The notes under the pieces were generated by a model. It saw nothing but the letters and a program-made list of their open reading frames with translations, had not been told where the DNA came from and did not search any database. DNA of 64,000 bases from Meandrina meandrites (taxonomy: Eukaryota; Cnidaria; Anthozoa; Scleractinia; Meandrinidae), in the NCBI GenBank assembly GCA_963693305.1, contig OY855913.1:4026001-4090000 (forward strand), given 5' to 3'. Of this stretch, positions 34,701 to 45,491 are shown in pieces. The translations under genes and the position numbers were made by a program. Position 1 is the stretch's first letter. Every line of letters begins with the position of its first letter.

Positions 34701-37681
34701 AATCAATCATTTACAGTATCTTTTCCTGCATTTAGTTGCATGCATATTGAAACAATCCATGATTCAAAGCCTATCACATCTTCCATGGTAGATTTGCCAG
34801 CCTGGATTTCACACAAATTTGTGTACTAAGGTAGCAGTATAGTCTTACTGTGAACTATTGCATGTCTTGGGAGGCGTGGTGACCTAATGGTGAGTGCGCT
34901 GGACTTTGAAGCGAACGGTCCGGGTTCGAGCCCTGGCTGGGGCACTGCACTGTGTTCTTGGGCAAGACAAGCTTATAGTGCCTCTCTTCATCCAGGTGTA
35001 TAAATGGGTACTGGTGAATTTATTGCTGGAGGTAACCCTGCGATGGACTAGCATCCCATCCGGGAGAGATTAGAAATACCCCTGGTCACTTCATGCTACG
35101 GAACCCGAGATAAACTCCACCCTGATGGGCGACTAGGCTTGAATGCAGACTTACCTTTACCTCTATTACATGTCTGACTATGGTACTGTCTGCTTTTTCA
35201 TTGGTCAGTGTATATCAGTCACCATTATGCATTTATTTGGATTATCCTTTCATTTATTTTACTTTAAACTATCAGGCAGCCCTGGATTTTAGTGCAGTTT
35301 TACCTCACAGTTCACTCCAACAAATTTACTGCTTCCAGCACCTGCTCCAATGACAAATCCTCCTGGAAGTTCTACATTGTTTGCCATGATGTCAAAACTG
35401 TACAACTGCAAAAAAGATCAGAACGTTATCATTCTGATAAATGATTAAAAGAAGTTGGCTTACAGTGAGCTAAAAATCTGAACTGAAATAAAGTTTTGAT
35501 TGACTGATTTACAGCTCACTTGTGAGCATTCCAGTGCTAAGTTTACACATAGCCATGCTTATGTAATTAAGTAAATTTAGCCCTCAATTACAACAATGTA
35601 ATAATAATGGACAAGTCGTCATATATCGACTGGTGAGTTTTGTTTCCATAACCTAAACTGTGTCATTCAAAAACTTTTTTAATACTTGAAAAGTATATTA
35701 TATAATGACAATTAATTTAATCAATGGATGGATTTAACAATCTTTAATATTTTACTTATATTTTTCTATAAAATTATAAGAACCAGTGATTAAACACTGT
35801 GTACCTTAGAAGGATTAGGAAGAGGTATGCAATATGGTGGACCTCCAACATCAGCAATTCTTGTTCTCCCACAAATACCTTTATATAGTTAAATGAGATT
35901 AACAAAAGAGTAATTAATATTAAATAACAAAAATGGAGCAGTCTCACCAAGATTTAGTGCTACTTGAGAATCCATGAAGGTGTTGGTATTAATTGGAAAT
36001 CCATTGGCCTCGCCTTGCTAAAACACACTGTACAGTGGCAACGGAAGTGATACAAAACCGATATGGCTACAGATGGGTAGGAAACAAGTGGTCTAAAGCT
36101 TGAAAACATGGGGCCAACATCTTCAAGTTTGAAAGTGTTACTTGGAGGAAAATCACTAAAGAACAAATTAATGATTCTGGTTTGTTCACATCTTAGAGAG
36201 TGAATTTATGCCTTTTTTAATTTGTTGTTCAAAGGTTATTTTCGATTGTTGATCAGTGAGTGCACCTTTACAATTCTAGCAGTTTACATTAAAACTTAGA
36301 TAACCTTTCATGATACTGCCCCTTTAAATAGGTTTAAAATGATGTTAAATGTTATATTGATATCATTTCTGCAACTAATTTTTTTTAAAATTTTAATATT
36401 GATTTGGGTAGCAACCTTAATGTACTTACCAGGGGCAGCAAGAGTCCATGGGCTCTCTCTCAAATCAGGACAATCAACCACTTCAATATCAACATTTGAA
36501 AAATTCTTGGACAAGCCATCCTTGAGCACTAAGAAGATTAATGCAAGCCATTGACAGTAAATCCCGACCCCAGAGTATTGAACATTAACAAACCGAAGGA
36601 AGAGGCTGCTCCTCACATTTTGAGGAATTTTTTGCACTATTTTTACTATTCGATAACACACACCATCAAATAATGACATTAACAATGACTTCAAACTGTC
36701 ATTATCCTCCAAAATAACCAATTGTGCATGGGTATGTCTAGGTAGGATGCTCTAGATCTTGCATAGATATATTATTGCCCCTGCAAAACCCAAGGAGGCA
36801 TCCTAGGACTCCCTATGTAAAAAAAGAAATTATAGGAAAAAAGAATTGTAGAAATGTTTGGTATAGTATGCGAAGCAATTCATCCTGATTTGAAGAAACT
36901 AGGTGTGCACTGCAGTCTCGGTTATTTTTCAGCAAGCGTGCAAGATGTATTGAGCAATTCTTGTCATATATGCAGAAAAAATGGTAGTCACATATATTTG
37001 TGATCACAGGAAACATCTTTTGCTTTAAGAAGTGGCCGAAACGCGGTATGCCCAAAACTTAAATGCTACCAAAAATGACATATGACAGAATATTATCTGA
37101 TACGTTGTCAACTAGGCTATAGGCTGATTTGACTAAAATCCAATTATATTCTGCTAGATTGAATTTTGATCACCACCAAGTTTCAATATTATATTACCCA
37201 ACAAATCGTCAACAAAACACGCATACAGGCATTTAAAAAATATGTGAAAAACTGTGGTTACACAGCTTCAATAATAAATAACGGTAATATAATAAATAAT
37301 AAACGGTACACTGTCCCAGTTCTGTCCCAGAGTATGTCACTTTAGAGTTTTTGGGACGGTGCATATTAATAAAAGATTTTTATTTTATTTTATTATTTTT
37401 CATTGGTCTAAAATGAATGCAGCACCAAATCGGACAGGCTGCGGATCATGTGAATCTCGGCGAATTCACGCATTGAAATGGATCAATGTGGCCCATTAAT
37501 TTATTCTTTTTCTTTCTACGCTCAATTAACACCAATTTCCGTAAGATCTTCATCTGAAATATAAATTAATGATCGCAACGAATCGATCGACCGTATCGGG
37601 AATAATAAAAGCTGTACCTTGAACCAACTCTTCTAACGGCGGAAGGAGAAGGTCTCTGCTTTCTACTGGTACATTTTCCAT
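31753..37681 (-). CDS. C11orf54: C11orf54 homologue (PTD012 ester hydrolase), complete, 312 aa
   Basis: Nine minus-strand exons: 37618-37681, 36430-36528, 35805-35878, 35304-35405, 34397-34471, 32842-32928, 32561-32710, 32162-32275, 31753-31926. All introns are GT-AG in matching phase, and 939 nt close on TAG. The human protein (315 aa) is a zinc enzyme with esterase activity on simple esters; its physiological substrate is uncertain. Matches along the length: IEVVDCPDLRESPWTL, GICGRTRIADVGGPPY, FVIGAGAGSSKFVG, CVLEDYNCGEFGLLGNFLVS, ENFITCMRHTL with QPVGIGGVFVIEKGK, and the C-terminal metal site EHFHCFSDHGEGGHYHYD. Its His residues 263, 265 and 275 correspond to the three zinc ligands of the family. 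The end ETTHNVGRD also matches. It is head-to-head with PGAM5. Confidence 0.96.
32941..33430. repeat. Perfect 240-bp tandem duplication, period 250
   Basis: Positions 32941-33180 recur base for base at 33191-33430, separated by a 10-bp duplicated junction (TAAGTTTAAA). The block contains intron sequence plus most of an inverted-repeat element rich in TATCCCGT. It lies in the C11orf54 intron, starting 13 bp from exon 32842-32928. Confidence 0.9.
33237..33484. mobile_element. MITE with CCCTATTAGGGG termini
   Basis: The left end GGCCCTATTAGGGGCGTCTG and the right end (other strand) GACCCTATTAGGGGTTTTAG are inverted copies, and the interior is full of TATCCCGTAT in both orientations. The left part also exists in the upstream tandem copy (from about 32987). 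Intronic in C11orf54. Confidence 0.6.
33845..34077. mobile_element. MITE with GAGAGGTTAAGCATGACG termini
   Basis: The left arm GAGAGGTTAAGCATGACG followed by TTTACGGCAAAC is mirrored at the right end with a near-perfect arm of about 45 bp. The flanks TATTA and TATTG could be a target-site duplication. Intronic in C11orf54. Confidence 0.7.
34869..35165 (+). mobile_element. tRNA-derived SINE, best preserved copy
   Basis: Starts with GGAGGCGTGGTGACCTAATG (A-box region), then GGGTTCGAGCCCTGG (intact B box), GTATAAATGGGTACTGG, GCGATGGACTAGCATCCCAT, GAGATAAACTCCACCC, and the tail GCTTGAATGCAGACTTACC. It is in a C11orf54 intron in the opposite orientation to that gene. It defines the family to which the copies at 8463, 9385, 27341 and 44037 belong. 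Confidence 0.8.
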
Positions 37682-37911
37682 CTTTGGCAAAGAATATTCT
37701 GTGCTTGTAATGTATTTGCCAGCTCATTTTCAGGTACGTGGCATTTGCACCAGCAACGAGAACAAGCGAAAACCGTCAGGCGTTCTTCAATGACTTGTCT
37801 AGTACCCAGTCTTTCTTGGATTTGCCGCCCACAAATAAATGTTTTCAGATTTCGTCGGTGTGTTGTGTACGACAAGCGGATCTGTTTATCTAAATTTACC
37901 TTTTCTCAGTA
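37682..37911. promoter_or_regulatory. 230-bp head-to-head promoter of C11orf54 and PGAM5
   Basis: The two initiator codons face away from each other with 230 bp between them and no TATA box that I can see, so one compact bidirectional promoter is the simplest reading. TTTTCTCAG sits just before the PGAM5 ATG and looks like an acceptor, so a 5' UTR intron for PGAM5 is possible. Confidence 0.6.
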
Positions 37912-40554
37912 ATGGCAAGTTTACGCAGATTTTCAAGATTCGCAGCAGTTGCTTCTGCAGCAGTGACGTTTTCGGGAGCATATATCATCTTTAACAGTAC
38001 CAGAAATCCCGCACGTGCAAGCGCCGGCACTTCACCCGACTTCCATAGCTATCCAGAGGAATTCGAAGACCGGCTTCTTTATAAACCTTCTGGTCTACGA
38101 TGGGATCCGAACTGGGATATGTGCGAAAAAGGGGAAAAGAAGTCGAAAAAGAAGGATGATGGCAGGATCGAGGAAGAACCGAAAGAGATAAAGCCTACAG
38201 CTGTCCGCCATCTTGTGTTTATCAGACATGGGCAGTATTACGAACGGGCAAAAAATGATGATGATAAACGATTGACTGAGCTAGGAAGGTATGGAAAAGG
38301 GTTTTGTTTAGTATATTCTGCAAAGTATTCAGCTTGGCTTTTTAACTGATCCGAATATAGTGAAGGTATGTGAAGGTATGTAGCCTGCAACGCCACAAAG
38401 CTAAGGTAAGGTAAGGAATAAACTGAATCATTCTCGTCCCCATACCCCCTGTTTCTTTTGGTCGCACGAGTAGCTCTGGGGACGAGAATGAAATTGAACA
38501 ATCTCATCCCCAGAGCCTGCGTTTGACCAGCGGTTGGGAAACGCAATGGCTCTGGACGATTCAAAAACTGGAACCAGGAATTTCTGGTTCCGGTTTATTC
38601 TGCGCGTGCATTGGAGATCATGGTTGAAAGAAATGAACAAGTTTCAACAGCCAGTGAGACTTGGCCGTCTTTTTGGCGGGCTTTCAGTCTAGCCCAGAGG
38701 TCTCGATTCCTGGTGCAGACCAGAAGGATTGTGGCCTCTGGGGACAAGATTGTAAACTGAACTTCTAGAATAAGTGGTTGTCCAGGGAGGGGGGTGGGGG
38801 GGGGGGGGGAAATTTGGGCCAGGGTGTGGGCTTGTAACCCTCCCCTCCTCCTCTCCTCGGGAAGTGGAGTTCCCCTGTTTGGGGAACCCTGCTTGCCTTA
38901 CCTCATCACTAGTTGTCAGCACTGTAGTAGAGAAAACTTAATATTAACCTGCAATTAAGCAGGGGTGCAGGGAAAGCCTATTATCCCCAGCTCTTCTCCC
39001 CAGCTCAACTTTAATACTCTTCACGCTCTGTGCTTTTTCTGATGTTTCCATCCTTGTTACCATTTCTCTTTTATGCTGAATCCCCCTATACCTAGAAAAT
39101 CTCATAGAAGAGGCAGGGTGAACCCACTGCCACAAAAATTGGGGGGGTGGGGGGATTAATGGGATGATGCCATTATAGGTCTACAATGCAACTTTTGTAA
39201 TTCACTTGTTTTTGAATAATAGTATTGCAGGCTGAGATTGCAAACAGTCTAAATCAAAACAAGTTTTTATTTGGATTCAGGCTACAAGCAAACATAACTG
39301 GGCAAAGACTCAAAGATTTAAACTTTAAGTACACCAAACTAGTTTGCTCCACCTTAATACGAGCCACTGAAACAGCAGACATCATAGCGACGTATCTACC
39401 TGATGTGCCAAGGGAGACATGTTGCATGTTAAGGGAAGGTGCACCTGTTGCTCCTGATCCTTCCTCTTCAAACTGGAAACCAGGTAGAAAGGTCAGTGTA
39501 AAATGTATAAGAAATAATGAAAACCATGTTCTGTTATAAAATGTACATGTATACTGCCAACTCAGGGCACACCTAGGGGAGGGGGGTGCTCCTTATTTTT
39601 GGCAATAGACATTTTTTAGGAGTACACACAAAAAGGCCCCCTCCCTCCTTAGTTCAAGGTCTGGATCCACCACTGAAACCCATTCTCTCTCCCCCACCTC
39701 TCCACCCATCTAGTCTATAACTAGACAACTCCAGAAAAACAGAATCATCTTCTTTTTCTGCATGAACAAGCTTACGCTGTCCATGATAACACAGTAGTCA
39801 TTATTGATGGTAATCTTCTGATGTTTCTGTATGTTTTTGTCCATGGAACTCTTTAGCAGTATTTTCAAGATGGCCCTCGTATTGAAGCTGCCTTCAGAAA
39901 ATATATCCACAGAGCAGATGTCAATCAAGTAGGGGACAGTGTTGAAATCTATGTGTGCCATGCAAATGTAATAAGATACTTTGTATGCAGGTAAGGTTTT
40001 GTATAATGCATAGATAGTGTACACATGTAAACCAAGAACAGAATACATAAATTGTTTGTCCAGTCTCAAGCCGAATAATGTGTGGTTCCAGAAAATATCC
40101 ATACTCCCCCCCCCCCCCCCCAGAAGGGATTGGAAATTCCAGGGAGGAGGGGAGGTCTCGAAGAGCCAAAAATTTAAAGCAATGTATGAAGCTAAATTGG
40201 AATTTACGGAGGGGTGGGGGGTTCACAGGGCAAATCCCTTCCGTGGGGGGGAGGGGGGGGGGGATGGATATTTTCTTGAACCACACAATTCAGCCAAGGG
40301 TCTAACCCAGAGTGGTCGATCCATAGTCCAGTCTTCCACCACCGTTGCCTCCCATAAAATAATACAAAGCGTAAACAACTATTCCTGTGTTGTTCGGTGT
40401 TTGTAGGGTACTTCAGTTTCCACCAGAAGGCTGGCTTCGTATGGGCATGGGTCACTGTGGAATCACATGGGTAACAATCAGGCCGAGTGGGAGAGTGAGC
40501 TTAAGAAGTATGGGCGACACAGGCCATCTGTCCCCTGAACAGATGTCATCATAG
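37912..40554 (+). CDS. PGAM5: PGAM5, mitochondrial Ser/Thr phosphatase of the phosphoglycerate mutase family, complete, 289 aa
   Basis: Four exons: 37912-38288, 39281-39491, 39857-39990, 40407-40554; all introns GT-AG, phases match, 870 nt close on TAG. Length equals human PGAM5. The protein is anchored in the mitochondrial inner membrane and dephosphorylates Ser/Thr (and His) residues, acting in mitophagy and cell-death signalling. The N terminus (1-30) is basic then hydrophobic ([18 protein letters not shown]), fitting a membrane anchor. WDPNWD at 64-69 is the multimerisation motif needed for activity. The catalytic core has RHGQY with the phospho-acceptor His106, then [20 protein letters not shown] and CHANVIRY with His231. 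For exon 2, the donor after AAG at 39491 was chosen because the alternative at 39483 breaks frame. The insert after WDPNWD is Lys/Asp/Glu-rich and does not show the vertebrate KEAP1-binding motif. AATAAA at 41215 may end the transcript. Confidence 0.96.
40078..40290. mobile_element. MITE in the last PGAM5 intron
   Basis: The left end TGTGGTTCCAGAAAATATCC and the right end (other strand) TGTGGTTCAAGAAAATATCC are almost identical, each followed by a long C or G run. Same family as 5408-5598. The next PGAM5 exon begins about 115 bp further on. Confidence 0.75.
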
Positions 40555-41546
40555 GTTATTCAGCATGCGCAAGTCGGCTGATGTCATGCTGTAAATTCTG
40601 TCAGAAAATTGAAGCAAGATTATATCTTAGTAACTGATGATAACATTTAAACGTCAGATTTAATATACACGTGTGTTAGCAAACAAGGGTGTCATGACCA
40701 TGTACAGAAACATAATTTATAATTTATGTACATGCAGTGGACCTGCACTAAATATCTGACCACCATTGGACCACTAAAATCTGGATAAACAAATAAGGTG
40801 GGGTACATTAAAGGCTTCCTGAACAAGAAAATAGCAAAGTAAGCCTTTCTTTGGGCCAAAAAATGTAGCTGTAATAGCAAGGTGGCCTAATATTAATAAG
40901 TTCACCGTGATGTATTTTCACTTCGAAATAGTTGGTTTGTTATAAATTACACAACTTTAAAAATAACCTTACATATTTATTTGTTATAGTTCAGACTATT
41001 TTTCACAACGCGTTTATAATGCAAGAACTACCTACACATCTTGCTTGACAATGCATCCCGAAGATGCCTAAACGTCGTTAATTATTTTCGCTACTTTTTG
41101 TATTTAAAATACGTTGTATGTTTTTTTTTTACATTTAAGTTATCGCCTTTTTAATTTTTTGTTTTGCATTTTTTTGAAAGTCACGTTTATATATCAGCAC
41201 TGTCAGGTGCACAAAATAAAGTTTTTTTTCTTTTTCAAATTTACAGTTTTAATTTGTAGTTACCGTCTTTGTGTGATTATTTAACGTTTAACGTCTTATT
41301 TAACGAGGTTAAGAAACGATTTACGGTGGCATTTCGAGTTAAGAAGGGGTTTGATTGTTGATTTGGGCACGGTAAAAGTTGCGGCTTGGGAAACAAGCTG
41401 TTGTTGGTCGTAGTAAGCTACAGTCACTAAGCACTAGCAGTATTTGAGATTAAGCAACGATTCAGTAATAGTGTTTTGAGAGAAGAATTGAAGCTTAAAG
41501 GCAAATATTTTATTCTGTAGTATAAGCAACGATTTATCATCTAAGA

Positions 41547-43384
41547 GGCTCTCAGTGGGGTTAACCGTTAGCCGTGAAACCGGCCTAAAACTAAGCCGTT
41601 AGGCGTAAAAATTGGAAAATTTTAACCGTTAGCCGTAAAAGTTGTTAACTGTAAAAAATGTCTGGCCACGAAATACCACGAAAGATCTCTTGTGAAGATT
41701 TTTGTGTCTTACCTTTTGTGTATCTCGGTAACGAGAAAGGCCGATATTTTAAAGGGGTGGGCTTCTTAACTACAAGTTTTTTGCAAAGAAAGGTTTCTGA
41801 AACCAAACAAGCGTTTTGCACAACTTGTTCCATTGAAGAGTCCTTCAAGAGTTTCAAATCACAGTCAACAGATAAAGAACGTCCACATGCTTAATGCTTC
41901 GCATGTCTTTTTATGAAATTCGAATATAATTAGGGACGGACCATTAGAAAAGTGATAGGGGGGAGATGGGAAAAAAAATTCATTTCATGCAAGGAAAAAC
42001 GCAAAAAAAATTCATGCACAAGATGGGCTGAATTAATTCTTCTCGAAAAGTGTTCCAAAATGCACCAAATGGCATTAGAGCGTATCTAGATTTTCAAAAT
42101 TCTCCTGGGGGAGAACGCTGCCGCATCCCCCTACGGAAAACCATTATAATCTATCACAATGCCACCCCCTCACCCATATTTTTAGACTTTATTCAGTAGC
42201 GTTCCATTTAATGCATGTAAATACGAACTCGAACTGGACCTTTTTTCCTCCATGCAAGTTTAAGGGATTTTAGATTCTAATTCGCGGTTTGGGACTGACA
42301 TAAGTTACGCGTGCGCGATATCATTTTTTTTAAAACACAAGTGTTCTCTCCCCCGCCCCCGTCCACCAAAACAAAAACAAATTCACTATTTAGCATTACC
42401 AAAGGCCTCAACATTCAAAATGGCTTGCCACCAAAAATAATTTTTAGCAATCCCTTGGCAACTGCTCTGGATCTGTGGTCGAGGACCCCCTTAATTCGGC
42501 GAACGGAAACTGTCGACTATTGTTCTGACTATTTTCAGACCTTTTACAGTTTAATGTATGAGTTGATTAGTTGCGATGATTATGTTAAAGGCTATAATAA
42601 GTATACAGCTATTTCAATTAACGTTGTCTGATATAATTAATTAAAAGCTTCAAGGCTACGAGTCAAGACCGAATGGTGCCATGGGTATTTACTGGAATTT
42701 GCATATCAGCATTGAGGAAATCTACAAGTTTGTATTTTTGGACGTGGAGTACTTGTTTTTCTTTCCGTGAAACCTTTCTTGTATCTTTTCTTTCGGTGTT
42801 ACGTGGTTTAGATTATTCTTTTTAAATGTAAATGCGGCGAAAAGGGATCCTTTCTTCCAATGTCTGAAGAGAAAGGAAACGCAAAGCGTCTCGTTTACTA
42901 TATATCGCTATATCTCATTAGTATCCAGCACGCGTGGAACACTCTACCTTCGCCCATACTACCTTTCGGTCTTGTCTTTAAGCTTTGAGTTTTCAAACCG
43001 ACAACGTTAATTGAAATAGCTGTATACGGTAGACGCTATAACACATACAAGTAAGTATACTTTGACATGGGTTATACGTGTACTTGTATAGAATCGTTGC
43101 TCGTTGCTTTTACAGTGATTTAAAATTCTGTTATTTTGTAAATGTTAATTTTTCTACCGCAGTATAGAAATGGAAGATGCAGTTTATTAGAGCAGTTAAT
43201 AACTTTATCTAGAATAATTATAAAATCCCAGAATGGTCGTAAGACCTTAAAATATGATAACAACAATAAAAATTAATTTTAAACACGTCTGTTAACCGTA
43301 ACGGGAAAAAATTAACCGTTAGCCGTAAAAAAGCCAAAATATTAGCCGTTAACCGTAACCACCACCCCATTGAGACCCTCATTT
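41547..43384. mobile_element. 1.84-kb transposon-like element with CCGTTAGCCGTAA repeats
   Basis: The ends are inverted copies: GAGGCTCTCAGTGGGG on the left and GAGGGTCTCAATGGGG on the other strand at the right. Both are followed by several copies of TTAACCGTTAGCCGTAAAA, the subterminal repeats typical of DNA transposons. No transposase frame is visible (longest about 106 codons, 42311-42631), so it is non-autonomous or decayed. A second inverted pair at 42602-43028 lies inside it. Confidence 0.65.
42602..43028. mobile_element. Nested element with a 27-bp inverted repeat
   Basis: TATACAGCTATTTCAATTAA continues to CGTTGTC at 42602 and is found exactly inverted at about 43002-43028. The interior (GGGTATTTACTGGAATTT, TACAAGTTTGTATTTTTG) is related to the minus strand of 48847-49300 in the TMC gene, so this is a dispersed family inserted in the larger element. 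Confidence 0.6.
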
Positions 43385-44036
43385 AACATACAGGACCAGA
43401 TCGGATTGATAGCAGTCTTATGAGGTGCCCGTCGATTTTTTTCTCTCTTTTTGTCGCTTTTACAAACATGCCAAAAAACATCAAAATTATTTGCAGTTTA
43501 TGGTACCTTACATAACAAACCTAGCTATGGATTGCATGAAACCTCGAAGGAACAGCAAAGGAAAACTGCATAAAAAAGGAACCATTAACCCATAACGCCT
43601 GCCAATAGCCGGATTATTTTGGGGGATTAACTAGGATTCAATTCTTGGACTAAAGAAAATGACTACGCATCCACTACGCTATGACAGTAGTTCTCGATAT
43701 GTCGACTGAACTGATATCAAGTCCCTTTGTCTCCAAATCATTATATTGAATCAGCATAATACATGTTGTGATAATTACTGTTTGAACAGCTTAGATGAGG
43801 CAAAAACACCCACATATTGGCAATTAGCGTATAATTAATACTCATGCGCTGTGATTGGCGGATTTAAATTGTCATTTCTTGCTTTCAATATCAATGCCTA
43901 TTAACTGTATGGTCTGTGAACATTTATGAATTAGTACTCTCGTTTTAACGATTTGAATGAACAGAATTATTCCAATTTCTACTGAAGTCTACTCGCAGAT
44001 CAAGAGCAGTCGCCTAACAAGAACTTATTTGAGTAT

Positions 44037-44165
44037 CCGTAGCATAAAGCGACAAAGGGCGAGTGTTGCTATCCCTTCAAAAAGAAGCTAGTCTGTCAAA
44101 GGTCAGGCCAAGACCCTAAAGCATCCGTGGATACTCATACTCCTAGGTGGAGAAAGGTACAGTGA
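44037..44165 (-). mobile_element. SINE fragment
   Basis: Contains the SINE blocks TCCGTAGCATAAAGCGAC, GCTAGTC and CTAGGTGGAGAAAGGTACAG in the expected order on the minus strand, but diverged and without the tRNA-like head. Confidence 0.5.
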
Positions 44166-45448
44166 ACTTATGTCTGCTCTAAAGTAAAACACTTGATAGA
44201 CCGGTATTGTTTTAGAAAAATTAATGCATTGCTTGGGATGTCTAAAAATTTAATTTGACGTTATGTAGCATTGAGGTTTGCAGTGACTGTCCAGAATCTC
44301 AATAATTCAGATAGTGCTTTATCAAAAGAAATTTTTTTATCAAGATTGCTTATTGTTGCTTTAGTCTTAGAAAGTAACGGTGAAGAAAAAACAACACTAA
44401 TTTTGGGGAGGGGTGGGGCGGTGTGGGGGTGGGGATGGGGTATATGAGCCACATGCCACAAAGAATTGATCGCATGTTAATTCTTTGATATCATTGGCTG
44501 AGAAATGTGATAAATAAAATGAACGAAAATGTGAAAACGGCTGTAAGCTAATGGTGGAAGTGATGCTTTTTTTACGGTACAAAAAAAATACATCTTTGGA
44601 AAGCAATGACTGTCATTGATGTTTTTTAGTTACTGCAGTATATGCACGTTTTTCTTTATTACTCGACGACGGTGGAAGAACAAATAATAAAGATGCTACT
44701 AAGTGTTGTGATACTTGGCGTGAAAATTAATAACATCTCTTCTCTTAGATTCTTCAAAACATCAAGAAACTCTTGGCAACAGTTTTACTCTGAAAAATTT
44801 TAATTTCAGCATTTTCATGCAAATTTAATTTCCGACAAATTTTTTGAACACTTTATTTTGGGGGATGTGAATTTGTATCGGGCATAGAGTTTATATCGTG
44901 AAATTCAGGGAATAATATAACCAATTTATGATTTTTTTTCGTAAAACATCACTGCTGTTGTTGCTCCATCGCTCTTTTTCTTATGTTTATTTTTATTTCT
45001 AATTTTATGTTTTGATTTAATATCGTTTTACTTTCGTGTCTGGTTGCAAGGCTGGTAATATAAATTGCGACAAATTCTGTGTCATTTTGTCATAACTTGT
45101 ATTTCTTCACTCGCTGGAGAATACAGCGTTTATTTCCAATGTATAATGCATAAATATGCTAGGTTTTTAAAAAAGATGTGTTGTGTGTGTGTTTTTTTTT
45201 TTGCACTCACTGATGCGAAACTCCTAAGCAGCTTCAAAAGCTGACACGGAAAAACTTATGCAAATTTTGTTCAATCATTTAAGGCTTTTATCCCTGTTGA
45301 ATCGATTCCCTGTATTTGTTTATTCAACGTGTCGCTGTTTGTGCATATTTGGGTGAGAAGCTTTTGAACGAGAAATTCATGAATTTTTCCGCTTTGAATT
45401 GTCGTTTCAAAGACGGAAACTGTCATTCGAAGCAGTTAACAGTTGAAG

Positions 45449-45456
45449 TATATATA
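45449..45456 (+). promoter_or_regulatory. Possible TATA box of the TMC gene
   Basis: TATATATA 36 to 43 bp upstream of the ATG. If used, the transcript would have a very short leader. There is no other support. Confidence 0.3.
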
Positions 45457-45491
45457 GACAGGTAAATGTAGTTCCACTTACGGACGCAGAA

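Larger units (their letters stand above)
40555..45491. other. Gene-free, repeat-rich stretch between PGAM5 and TMC
   Basis: No gene can be supported. It contains the PGAM5 3' flank, the 1.84-kb element at 41547-43384, a SINE fragment at 44037-44165, a G-rich block near 44403-44440, and AT-rich DNA. TATATATA at 45449 lies 36-43 bp before the TMC start codon. Confidence 0.6.

Noticed and set aside
39281..39483. Alternative PGAM5 exon 2 end at the GT at 39484
   Set aside because: It leaves phase 1, while exon 3 must start in phase 0 (QYFQDG); the donor after 39491 fits.
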